Counted from the first letter of the stretch, positions 1-5,593 are shown. The stretch: 7,950 bases of DNA from Chloroflexota bacterium (GCA_019348515.1 JAHWJF010000024.1:1-7950), one strand, 5' to 3'. The notes: generated from the letters alone by a model not told the origin. Made by a program: numbers and translations.

Positions 1-1
1 C

Positions 2-202
2 GCGTTCGCCCACTATCACGTCGCGGGAAATCCCGGCCGTCACGATCCGGACCGCTCCCAGGAACTCTGGTACCCGGCGATCTACCGGGCCATCACTGCC
101 ACCGGGTTCGACGGCTACATTGGTATGGAGTACATCCCGCGAGGCGAACTAGTGGCGTCTTTGCAGACCGCGCTGGACGATTTCCGGGCCGCTACGAATT
201 GA
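2..202 (+). CDS. Hydroxypyruvate isomerase-like TIM-barrel sugar isomerase, C-terminal end only
   Basis: Only the last 66 codons are present; the gene begins before the window and ends at TGA 200-202. The visible peptide has an HYHVAGNPGRHDP stretch near its start, then LWYPAIYRAI, then GFDGYIGMEYIPRGE and a short closing helix. In the hydroxypyruvate isomerase / xylose-isomerase-like TIM-barrel family, a matching H-x-x-x-A-x-NPGR segment and a late G-x-E-Y segment carry metal-binding and catalytic residues; the Glu of GMEY would be the late catalytic Glu. Members interconvert hydroxypyruvate and tartronate semialdehyde or isomerise and epimerise related small sugars in the cytoplasm. The substrate cannot be assigned from this fragment. 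A 114-bp spacer separates it from plsX and no functional link between the two is evident. The family call is fairly safe; the exact enzyme is inference. Confidence 0.78.
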   Translation, partial: AFAHYHVAGNPGRHDPDRSQELWYPAIYRAITATGFDGYIGMEYIPRGELVASLQTALDDFRAATN

Positions 203-269
203 GCTGGTATGTGTTCCCAGAGCTTCCCTCCAGATCCAGGAGTAAGTGGTGTCTCAGGCTGCACGAGAA

Positions 270-288
270 CCGCGTGGTACCATCGCGG
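270..288. promoter_or_regulatory. Near-perfect palindrome upstream of plsX (operator or RNA hairpin candidate)
   Basis: The sequence is CCGCG-TGGTACCA-T-CGCGG. The inner TGGTACCA is a perfect 8-bp palindrome and the outer CCGCG/CGCGG arms match, with one extra T breaking the symmetry. It lies 28 bp before the plsX start, between two copies of TCCAGGAGTAA. It could be a protein-binding operator or fold as a hairpin in the plsX leader. Its TGGTACC...CGCGG content also recalls part of the T-box antiterminator consensus, but the spacer is too short for a whole T-box. The function is unknown. Confidence 0.35.
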
Positions 289-316
289 CCCTAAATGCTC
301 GTTCCAGGAGTAACCG

Positions 317-1342
317 ATGCGCATCGCCGTTGACGCTGCTGGCGGGGACCATGGACCAGCGGTCGTCGTGGCGGGGGCCGTGGCAGGGGCGCGCCGCTTC
401 GGTGTGGCGCTCCTGCTGACCGGCGCGGAAGCAGACGTTCGGCGGGCGCTCGCCGATCAGGACACCAGCGGCATCGACATTCTGGTCGAGGACGCCCCTG
501 AAACTATTAGTGGGGACGAGCAGGCGGCGCAAGCCGTGCGGCGCAAGCCACGCTCGGCGATCGCCGTGGCGCTCGACGCCGTCTGTGACCAGCGCGCCGA
601 CGCCCTGGTGTCGGCCGGCAATAGTGGCGCGGTGATGGCTGGGGCCCTGCTGAAGCTGGGCCGTATCCGCGGTGTCGATCGGCCAGCCATCGCCGGGTAT
701 CTGCCGTCAATGACGGGGCGGACGCTCGTGCTGGATATGGGCGCGGTCACCGACCCGCGGCCCCAGCATCTCGTCCAGTTTGCGCAGATGGGGAGCATCT
801 ATAGCGAGCAGGCGTTAGGAGTCGCGCGACCAAAGGTCGGGCTCCTCTCCAATGGCGAGGAGCCATCCAAGGGAAATCAGCTCGTGCAGGAGACGTTCCC
901 GCTGCTGGCCGCGGCGCCGGGTATCGATTTTCGCGGCAATGTGGAGGGGAACGACATCACCCGCGGTGTTGTCGACGTCGTCGTCACCGACGGCTTCACC
1001 GGCAATGTCGCGCTGAAAACGGCCGAAGGAGCCGCGGCGCTGATCAACGCCACCGTGCGCGGTCGCCTGACCTCCTCGCCACTCCGCAAAGCCCTGGCGG
1101 CGCTGTTGCAACCGGCGTTCCGCGAAGCGCGCAAAGAACTCGATTACGCGGAGCAAGGGGGGGCGCCGCTGCTCGGCATCGACGGGGTGGTCATCATCTC
1201 CCACGGACGCTCGAATGAGCGCGCCATCGCCAGCGCGGTCGGGGTAGCGAAGCAGAGTGTCGAAGGAGACGTCCCGGGAACGATCGCTCGCCTCATGGCG
1301 ACGCTGGAGCCGATTCCCCAGGCGACGGCCGCCGCGGGCTAA
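317..1342 (+). CDS. plsX: Phosphate acyltransferase PlsX
   Basis: PlsX makes acyl-phosphate from acyl-ACP and inorganic phosphate, the first step of the PlsX/PlsY route to lysophosphatidic acid and membrane phospholipids; it is a peripheral membrane enzyme. The 341-residue length is normal for the family. Family landmarks are present in order: the N-terminal VDAAGGDHGP (residues 5-14), EDAPETI (58-64), SAGNSGAVMAGAL (99-111), VGLLSNGEEPSKGN (174-187), GNVEGNDI (207-214), VTDGFTGNVALKTAEG (223-238) and APLLGIDGVVIISHG (283-297). The segment usually written GANVD reads GAVTD here (142-146), a small deviation. The ATG at 317 is supported by AGGAG at 306-310 with a 6-base gap and by the conserved N-terminus starting immediately. 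No rpmF (L32), acpP or fab gene is adjacent in the visible sequence. No clear terminator follows. Confidence 0.96.
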   Translation: MRIAVDAAGGDHGPAVVVAGAVAGARRFGVALLLTGAEADVRRALADQDTSGIDILVEDAPETISGDEQAAQAVRRKPRSAIAVALDAVCDQRADALVSAGNSGAVMAGALLKLGRIRGVDRPAIAGYLPSMTGRTLVLDMGAVTDPRPQHLVQFAQMGSIYSEQALGVARPKVGLLSNGEEPSKGNQLVQETFPLLAAAPGIDFRGNVEGNDITRGVVDVVVTDGFTGNVALKTAEGAAALINATVRGRLTSSPLRKALAALLQPAFREARKELDYAEQGGAPLLGIDGVVIISHGRSNERAIASAVGVAKQSVEGDVPGTIARLMATLEPIPQATAAAG

Positions 1343-1657
1343 TGCTCTGCACGAGTACGGAACACGAGTCTATTTCTCCTGCTCCTGTTGATTCGTAGTC
1401 ATTCGGTCCACACGTCATAAACCTATCGCTTCGCGTAGGCTCTGCCGATACTCGCTCACTCTGGCCTTGAGCGTCCGCTCCACGCCTAGCCTGTTGACGG
1501 CACTCCCGCGGAGCATCTGTGACGAAGCATCCTCACGCCAGCAGTTTAGTAACATCCATGCGACCAGCGCGTACCGCGAGATAGTCGTCGTCCATACCGA
1601 GCGCGCTCTCACACATACCCTGGAGTGGCGTGCGGACACCATGACGGAAGGATGGAC
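1343..1657. other. Spacer between plsX and the methyltransferase; possible gene relict
   Basis: This 315-bp stretch is visibly less GC-rich than its neighbours (about 52 percent over 1381-1440). The only thing that looks protein-like is a minus-strand frame from 1642 down to TGA at 1415, 75 codons. It contains YALVAWMLLNCWRED and a basic Arg-rich tail, loosely like the end of a transposase. I cannot name a family, its upstream part runs into the methyltransferase gene, and no ribosome binding site is clear. A small imperfect hairpin (CCTA-t-CGC / GCG-TAGG) lies at about 1422-1439. No convincing promoter for the downstream gene was recognised. Confidence 0.3.
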
Positions 1658-2506
1658 ATGGGACCGGATGCCGACGCTTCAACTCGCGAGCGGAGCCGCG
1701 CCGTATGGGACGAAATGGCTGCTGGCTGGGAAGCCGGACGAGAAGCAATCTGGGCGGACTCGCGGTCAGTGGGCGAGTGGCTAGTCCACAAACTCGCTCC
1801 TCACTCAGGAGACACGGTACTCGAACTTGCGGCGGGTGTCGGTGATACCGGCTTCGTCGCGGCACACCTGGTCGGCGAGACGGGATGCGTGCTGATCAGC
1901 GATTTTGCCCCCGCGATGGTGGCCGCCGCGAGCCGCCGGGCCACCGAACTCGGCATCAAGAACGCGGAGTTCCGGGTGCTGGACGCCGAGCGGATGGATC
2001 TCCCGACGGACAGCGTCGATGGCGTGATCTGCCGCTGGGGCTACATGCTGATGGTGAACCCTGGCGCGGCCTTTGCCGAGACCCGTCGCGTGCTGCGACC
2101 AGGAGGCCGGCTCGCCTTCTCCGTGTGGGCTGGTCCCGAGTACAACCCGTGGGCTTCGCTCATCAGTCGCATCCTGGTCACACGCGGTGACATGGCGCCG
2201 CCGGATCCCACGGCACCGGGCATCTTCGCCTTGACGGATCCCGACCGATTACGGGCCTTCGTAACGGGGGCTGGCTTCACCACGCCGGAGATCGAGGAGG
2301 TGTCAACGCGGCGGCGCTTTGCCGACTTTGACGCCTACTGGCGCTACCTGACCGAGCTGGCCGGGGCGATCTCGCCCGTCTTGCGTGGCTTGTCAGGCAA
2401 GGAGCAGACCGCGGTCCAGGAGCAGTTGCGCGAGGCGGCGGCGCCTTTCGCTGTCGAGGGGGCCTATGACATTCCCGGCCTCTGCCTTAACGCCGTGACT
2501 TACTGA
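1658..2506 (+). CDS. Class I SAM-dependent methyltransferase
   Basis: This is a soluble Rossmann-fold methyltransferase of the Methyltransf_11/UbiE-like type that transfers a methyl group from S-adenosylmethionine; the acceptor is unknown. With the chosen start it is 282 residues. SAM-binding motif I is VLELAAGVGDTG (residues 54-65). The acidic residue ending beta-2 lies in ISDFAP (80-85). DAERMDLP (109-116) is the usual post-motif that contacts the adenine, and VLRPGGRLAFSVW (145-157) is the standard motif III region. The C-terminal third (EEVSTRRRFADFDAYWRYL) resembles the helical lid that shapes the substrate pocket in this group. I chose ATG 1658 because GGAAGG at 1646-1651 lies 6 bases before it. 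A GTG at 1625 and an ATG at 1652 are in-frame alternatives. It stands alone, convergent with the HU gene, so context does not indicate a substrate. Confidence 0.88.
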   Translation: MGPDADASTRERSRAVWDEMAAGWEAGREAIWADSRSVGEWLVHKLAPHSGDTVLELAAGVGDTGFVAAHLVGETGCVLISDFAPAMVAAASRRATELGIKNAEFRVLDAERMDLPTDSVDGVICRWGYMLMVNPGAAFAETRRVLRPGGRLAFSVWAGPEYNPWASLISRILVTRGDMAPPDPTAPGIFALTDPDRLRAFVTGAGFTTPEIEEVSTRRRFADFDAYWRYLTELAGAISPVLRGLSGKEQTAVQEQLREAAAPFAVEGAYDIPGLCLNAVTY

Positions 2507-2711
2507 GCTCGATCGCTGCTTCCTGCTTGGACAGACGCGCCTCGTGAAAGCGTTTTGCAACCGTGGATCAATGCGGCTGGCCAAACTCACCCAGAGCCCG
2601 GAGCAAGATTTTCCATCCCGCGACGGGTCGCCGCAGCGAACAATGAAGTCAACGACCGGCAGACCTTTGGATTCAGCCGACAACAATAGATACGACGACG
2701 CTCAAAGACGG
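2507..2711. other. Convergent spacer, no gene seen
   Basis: No coding region is supported between the methyltransferase stop and the HU terminator hairpin. The only notable string is AAAGCGTTTT at 2547-2556, identical to the core of the operator-like site before the LacI-family gene (6796-6805). Outside that core the symmetry is lost, so it may be coincidence. Confidence 0.3.
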
Positions 2712-2734
2712 GAGCCGGGCAATTCGCCCGGCTC
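2712..2734 (-). terminator. Hairpin terminator of the HU gene
   Basis: A perfect 9-bp stem, GAGCCGGGC / GCCCGGCTC, encloses a 5-base loop. It lies 33 bp beyond the HU stop codon. Read on the minus strand the stem is followed by CCGTCTTTG, a short T-containing tract, so intrinsic termination of the HU transcript is the natural reading. On the plus strand no T-run follows, although the hairpin could still protect the 3' end of the convergent methyltransferase mRNA. Confidence 0.7.
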
Positions 2735-2767
2735 TCCATGGTTGCTGATTCGCTTGCGGCTTGCTGC

Positions 2768-3052
2768 TTAGGCGACCTGGCCCTCGACCGACCGCTTCAA
2801 CTGCGTGCCCGGCTTGAAGGTCGGGCTGCGGCGGGCGGCGATGGTCATCGCCTCACCCGTGCGGGGATTGCGGCCCTCGCGGCCAGCACGCTCGACGACC
2901 TTGAACGACCCAAACCCGCTGATCTGCACCTCGGTGTTGTTGGCCAGGCTATTGTGGATGGCATCGAGGAACGCATTGACCGCCTTCGTCGCCTGAGCTT
3001 CGGAGAGATTGGCCTCGTTCGCCACTTCCCTGATGAGATCCTGCTTGCGCAC
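2768..3052 (-). CDS. hup: HU family nucleoid DNA-binding protein
   Basis: HU binds and bends DNA as a dimer and compacts the nucleoid. The 94-residue length is typical. The N-terminal helical part (MRKQDLIREVANEANLSEAQATKAVNAFLDAI, helices around 3-37) is followed by the signature GFGSF (46-50). The DNA-binding arm RNPRTGEAMTIAARRSPTFKPG spans 61-82; P63 is the proline that intercalates between base pairs in HU/IHF proteins. The start is GTG, chosen because AAGGAG (plus-strand 3060-3065) lies 7 bases before it and the protein begins exactly where HU proteins begin. It is a single-gene unit with its own terminator at 2712-2734, separated from the translation operon by a 181-bp spacer. The sequence does not distinguish HU-alpha/beta or IHF subtype; the single-gene HU type is most likely. 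Confidence 0.95.
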   Translation of the reverse strand: MRKQDLIREVANEANLSEAQATKAVNAFLDAIHNSLANNTEVQISGFGSFKVVERAGREGRNPRTGEAMTIAARRSPTFKPGTQLKRSVEGQVA

Positions 3053-3171
3053 GTACGTGCTCCTTTCGGATTCAAACTCGCCCAGACGCCCCTGTCTGTT
3101 CAGGTTGCCTCGCCGGAAACCACGCGGGCAGGCAAACCGGACATCTGGTCACCCCAACGGTCCGGGCGCTG

Positions 3172-3201
3172 AGTCTACCATCCACTCGATCTGCGAGTCC
3201 A
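3172..3201 (-). promoter_or_regulatory. Possible promoter of the HU gene
   Basis: On the minus strand TGGACT (3201-3196) and TAGACT (3177-3172) are separated by 18 bp. Each matches 4 of 6 bases of the sigma-70 -35 and -10 consensus. This would give a leader of about 115 bases before the HU GTG. The match is modest and the placement is a best guess within the spacer. Confidence 0.33.
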
Positions 3202-3208
3202 CGAAAAG

Positions 3209-3224
3209 CCGCGAACATACGCGG
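3209..3224 (-). terminator. Terminator-like hairpin after the infC-rpmI-rplT-methyltransferase operon
   Basis: CCGCG and CGCGG arms form a 5-bp stem around a 6-base loop, starting 10 bp beyond the methyltransferase stop. On the minus strand the stem is followed by CTTTTCG, which fits an intrinsic terminator with a short stem. The other side carries AAAAAT, so the hairpin has A/T-runs on both flanks. The short stem keeps confidence moderate. Confidence 0.5.
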
Positions 3225-3233
3225 AAAAATGAT

Positions 3234-4211
3234 TCACGAAGCATGCTCGGCCGCCCCCGACGCGGCACTCGAGACGCCCTTTCCGGCACCCACCAGCCGG
3301 CGCTGGCGAGCCGCTTCAAAGAGGATCACGGCGCCGGCAACTGCCGCATTGAGTGACTCCACATCATGGGCCAACGGGATGCCAACCTCTTCGGTCCCCC
3401 AGCTCTCCATCTCGGGGCTGACCCCTTCCGCCTCCCCACCAATGACGAGCGCCGCCGGGCCGGACCAATCGACGGCGTCGTAGGGACGCGTGGCCGTCGC
3501 GCTGGCGATCACGCGGCGCGGAAGCCGCTCCCGCAGACTGTTCAGGGTTTCGGCATCAAGGGGGAGGAGCGGGATCCGGAAATGCGCGCCCATCCCGGCT
3601 CGCACCACCTTCGGGTTCCAGGGATCGACCGATTCAGGGGAGAGATAGACGGCGTTCACCCCCGCTCCGGCGGCGGCGCGCAACAGCGTCCCCAGGTTGC
3701 CTGGATCACGCAGCCGGTCGAGCACGAGCACGAGCGGTGCCGGGTCCTCGTGAGTTGGAGGGAAACTCGGAAACGGGAAGACCGCCAGGATGCCCTGCGG
3801 CGTTTGCACGTCACTCAGGCGGTCGAAGAGCCGGGCCGCGACGACGCGCGCCGGCGCCCCGGCAGAGTGGGCGATCTCAGGCCAGGAGTCCTGGTCTTCT
3901 TCTCCCTGGCGCAGCAGCACGAGGCGAGGCGTGGCTCCACTCTCGAGTGCGTCGCGGACGGCGCGCACCCCTTCGACGACAAACGCTCCCTCGGCGGCGC
4001 GCCGGTCGCGCCGGCCGAGAGCGCGCACGAAGGCGATAGCGGGATTGGCGGCGGAGGTGATGACCTCGGGTGAGGGGGAGTCGCTCCGCTTAGGGGGGAA
4101 AGGGGGGGCGCTTCGCTTAGGGGGGAAGGGACGGAAGGAGCCTCGGATTCGTTCGTCGTCCTCCCCCCCCAAGGCCGCTTGCGGCCGTCCCCCCCCTCTC
4201 CCCCCTCGCAC
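3234..4211 (-). CDS. TrmH/SpoU-family RNA 2'-O-methyltransferase
   Basis: This SPOUT-superfamily enzyme transfers a methyl group from SAM to a ribose 2'-OH of rRNA or tRNA. The SpoU_sub_bind-like N-domain starts near ITSAANPAIAFVRALGRRDRR (51-71), with EGAFVVEGVRAV at 74-85 and DVQTPQGILAVF at 134-145. The three SpoU motifs follow: DRLRDPGNLGTLLRAA (165-180), VIGGEAEGVSPE (256-267) and IPLAHDVESLNAAVA (278-292), which form the trefoil knot. The GTG at 4211 shares one base with the rplT stop (TAGTG), suggesting translational coupling; a TTG at codon 14 is the only other in-frame start before the conserved domain. Residues 1-50 are low-complexity, come from a G/C-run repeat and contain PFPPKRS twice; relatives usually begin with Met right at ITS..NP, where this gene has GTC. 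The position behind rplT fits a ribosome-related target. Whether it is RlmB, TsnR or YsgA-like cannot be settled by eye. Confidence 0.87.
   Translation of the reverse strand: MRGGRGGGRPQAALGGEDDERIRGSFRPFPPKRSAPPFPPKRSDSPSPEVITSAANPAIAFVRALGRRDRRAAEGAFVVEGVRAVRDALESGATPRLVLLRQGEEDQDSWPEIAHSAGAPARVVAARLFDRLSDVQTPQGILAVFPFPSFPPTHEDPAPLVLVLDRLRDPGNLGTLLRAAAGAGVNAVYLSPESVDPWNPKVVRAGMGAHFRIPLLPLDAETLNSLRERLPRRVIASATATRPYDAVDWSGPAALVIGGEAEGVSPEMESWGTEEVGIPLAHDVESLNAAVAGAVILFEAARQRRLVGAGKGVSSAASGAAEHAS
4073..4208. repeat. G-run/C-run low-complexity cassette between rplT and the methyltransferase core
   Basis: A 27-bp direct repeat is present: CGCTCCGCTTAGGGGGGAA at 4082-4100 and CGCTTCGCTTAGGGGGGAA at 4109-4127, one mismatch. 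It is followed on the other side by C-runs flanking a perfect GGCCGC-TT-GCGGCC hairpin at 4173-4186. The plus strand has several runs of 5-7 G between 4072 and 4130; the minus strand has several G-runs between 4160 and 4207, so both strands have quadruplex potential in different halves. The 27-bp period is in frame with the methyltransferase and encodes PFPPKRS twice. It looks like a spreading intergenic repeat rather than conserved protein-coding sequence. Confidence 0.7.
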
Positions 4212-4573
4212 TACTTCGTTGCGAGGGCCTGCTTGGCGGTGTCGACGACGGCGCTGAAGCCATTGGCGTCACGCACGGCGAGGTCGGCGAGCATCTTGCG
4301 GTCGACCGCGACCCCAGCGAGCGTCAAACCGTTCACTAAACGGGAATAGGTCAGACCGTTCAGCCGGGAGGCGGCGTTGATGCGGATGATCCAGAGACGG
4401 CGCATGTCGCGCTTGCGGTTACGCCGGTCACGATAGGCATAGGCCAGCGAGCGCATCAGCGATTCGTGCGCACGCTTGTAGAGGCGGTTGTTGGTGCTGT
4501 AGTGGCCCTTGACCTGCGCGAGGACCTTCTTGTGGCGCTTGTGGGCGGTTACACCGCGCTTGACGCGAGCCAT
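4211..4573 (-). CDS. rplT: 50S ribosomal protein L20
   Basis: L20 binds 23S rRNA early and is needed for 50S assembly; in several bacteria it also represses its own operon by binding mRNA. The product is 120 residues, the usual length. It has the basic N-terminal tail MARVKRGVTAHKRHKKVL, then LYKRAHESLMRSLAYAYRDRRNRKR (31-55), LWIIRINAASRLNGLTYSRLVNGL (60-83) and VAVDRKMLADLAV (88-100), all L20 signatures. The ATG at 4573 gives the conserved start; an upstream in-frame start would add 21 unrelated residues. AGGAG lies about 12 bases before the ATG, a little far. It is third in infC-rpmI-rplT, 132 bp after rpmI, and the spacer is packed with hairpins. The stop TAG overlaps the GTG of the downstream methyltransferase by one base. 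Confidence 0.97.
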   Translation of the reverse strand: MARVKRGVTAHKRHKKVLAQVKGHYSTNNRLYKRAHESLMRSLAYAYRDRRNRKRDMRRLWIIRINAASRLNGLTYSRLVNGLTLAGVAVDRKMLADLAVRDANGFSAVVDTAKQALATK

Positions 4574-4596
4574 GGTTGTTCGTTCACTCCTCGACC

Positions 4597-4685
4597 CAGC
4601 GGTCTCGTCGGGGCCGCTGACGCCCGGCGTGGACACCCCACGCGCGCCGCCGTGCGGCGCAACGCCGGGGAGGAGACCCCGGCGT
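4597..4685 (-). promoter_or_regulatory. Structured leader of rplT: four back-to-back hairpins with an alternative pairing
   Basis: Four inverted repeats nearly fill the rpmI-rplT spacer. In transcription order they are ACGCCGGGG/CCCCGGCGT (4685-4662, 9-bp stem, 6-base loop), GCGCCGC/GCGGCGC (4660-4644, 7 bp, 3-base loop), GCGTGG/CCACGC (4643-4627, 6 bp) and CAGCGG/CCGCTG (4619-4597, 6 bp). The 3' arm of the first hairpin can also pair with ACGCCGGG at 4630-4623, which would disrupt hairpins 1 and 3, so two folds compete. No T-run follows any stem, so simple termination is unlikely. The rplT ribosome binding site follows the last hairpin. Control by L20 binding is inferred from the known L20 autoregulation, not shown here. 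Confidence 0.5.
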
Positions 4686-4705
4686 CATGATCCTCTGACG
4701 ACGTC

Positions 4706-4927
4706 TTACGCACCGTACGGGAGCAGCTTTTCGACTGACCCGGTATTGGCGCTATTCAACTCCAGCATGCGGTCAAACTGTCGCTTCACGCGCGGCGCCT
4801 TCTTGCGCCGGTTGTGGCTTTTCATCCCCTTCGTCCGCATGATCTTGCCGGTCGCGGTGATTTTGAACCGCTTCTTGGCCCCCTTGTGGGTTTTCATTTT
4901 CGGCGGTTTGGTCGATGCCTTGCTCAC
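4706..4927 (-). CDS. rpmI: 50S ribosomal protein L35
   Basis: L35 is a small basic protein of the large ribosomal subunit. The 73-residue product has the family core KMKTHKGAKKRFKITATGKIMRTKG and SHNRRKKAPRVKRQ, and a C-terminal part ending LLPYGA. Typical L35 is about 65 residues, beginning a few residues before KMKTHKGA. I chose GTG at 4927 because AAGGAAGGA lies about 9 bases upstream, whereas the internal ATG at codon 11 has no ribosome binding site. The 5' 155 bases of the gene overlap, in another frame, the 3' end of infC. Ribosomes finishing infC therefore pass through the rpmI start, which may couple L35 translation to IF3 translation. Confidence 0.95.
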   Translation of the reverse strand: MSKASTKPPKMKTHKGAKKRFKITATGKIMRTKGMKSHNRRKKAPRVKRQFDRMLELNSANTGSVEKLLPYGA

Positions 4928-5498
4928 GCGCTCTGTTTCCTTCCTTCTCGCGTTCCCGTTCCCGGTCCGCCACGCTCGATTTCGCCTTGAGCGGAGCCAT
5001 GAACATGATCATGGTCCGGCCTTCCATCCGCGGTGGCTGCTCGACCGTGCCGTGCGGACGGAGCTGATCGGCAAGCTGGTCGAGCAGGACTCTGCCGAGA
5101 TCCGGGTGAGCCATCTCGCGGCCGCGGAAGAGCACGGTTAGCTTGACCTTGTCCCCAGCGTTGAGGAACTTCGCGGCCTGGCGACCTTTCGTTTCGAGGT
5201 CATGGTCGTCGATCTTGGGCCGAATGCGAACTTCTTTCAGTTCGACGACATGCTGGTGGCGGCGCGACTCTCGCTCTTTGCGGCTCTGCTCGTATCGGAA
5301 CTTGCCGTAGTCCATGAGCCGGCAGACGGGTGGCATGGCGTTCGGCGCCACCTCGACCAGGTCGAGCCCTCGCTCGCGCGCCATCTGGAGCGCGTCAAAC
5401 GTGGGGATCACGCCAACCTGCTCACCGTTCTCATCGATCAGCCGGACCTCGCGAATCCGGATACGCTCATTGATGCGAGTCTGGACCGGTCTGGAAAT
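4773..5498 (-). CDS. infC: Translation initiation factor IF-3, ATT start, long C-terminal tail
   Basis: IF3 binds the 30S subunit, prevents 50S joining and checks start codon and initiator tRNA selection. The N-domain includes RINERIRIREVRLIDENGEQVG (8-29) and FDALQMARERGLDLVEVAPNAMPPVCRLMDYGKFRYEQ; the linker is SRKERESRRHQ; the C-domain includes EVRIRPKIDDHDLETK and ends with EGRTMIMFMAP near residue 169. The start is ATT at 5498-5496: an in-frame TAA lies five codons upstream (5513-5511), GGAGG (5509-5505) sits 6 bases before the ATT, and the conserved N-terminus follows. The first GTG (5411) would cut off conserved residues. AUU starts are known in infC and underlie IF3 autocontrol. The product is 241 residues, about 60 longer than the E. 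coli protein. The extra 72-residue tail is charged (R, E, Q, D) and looks disordered, and its last 51 residues overlap rpmI in another frame. Confidence 0.95.
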   Translation of the reverse strand: MSRPVQTRINERIRIREVRLIDENGEQVGVIPTFDALQMARERGLDLVEVAPNAMPPVCRLMDYGKFRYEQSRKERESRRHQHVVELKEVRIRPKIDDHDLETKGRQAAKFLNAGDKVKLTVLFRGREMAHPDLGRVLLDQLADQLRPHGTVEQPPRMEGRTMIMFMAPLKAKSSVADREREREKEGNRAREQGIDQTAENENPQGGQEAVQNHRDRQDHADEGDEKPQPAQEGAAREATV

Positions 5499-5509
5499 AA
5501 CCTGCCTCC
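5496..5509 (-). promoter_or_regulatory. infC ribosome binding site and rare ATT start codon
   Basis: GGAGG at 5509-5505 is followed by CAGGTT and then ATT (5498-5496). The in-frame TAA at 5513-5511 excludes any earlier start in this frame, and no ATG, GTG or TTG occurs before the conserved IF3 motif. This decides the infC start and supports the discriminatory AUU autoregulation known from other bacteria. Confidence 0.85.
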
Positions 5510-5593
5510 GTTACCCATTACCGGGCATCGCTACAACACAGGAACGCGCCGGGGGCAATCTCCAGCGCGGTCGCCTTTGAGGGCTAGAAAGGA

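Noticed and set aside
260..316. T-box riboswitch before plsX
   Set aside because: Only a fragment resembling the antiterminator core is present. There is no room for Stem I in the 114-bp spacer, and plsX is not a usual T-box target.
249..420. Small plus-strand frame starting GTG after AGGAG, overlapping the plsX start
   Set aside because: The product resembles nothing I know, it reads into plsX out of frame, and the plsX start has its own ribosome binding site. It is better explained by the TCCAGGAGTAA duplication.
3366..4073. Long plus-strand frame (235 codons) antisense to the methyltransferase
   Set aside because: It is a GC-rich shadow of a gene with all SpoU motifs; the translation is low-complexity and carries no recognisable domain.
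4662..4685. Intrinsic terminator after rpmI
   Set aside because: The 9-bp stem is strong, but no T-run follows on the minus strand, and rplT must be expressed downstream. It is treated as part of the structured rplT leader.
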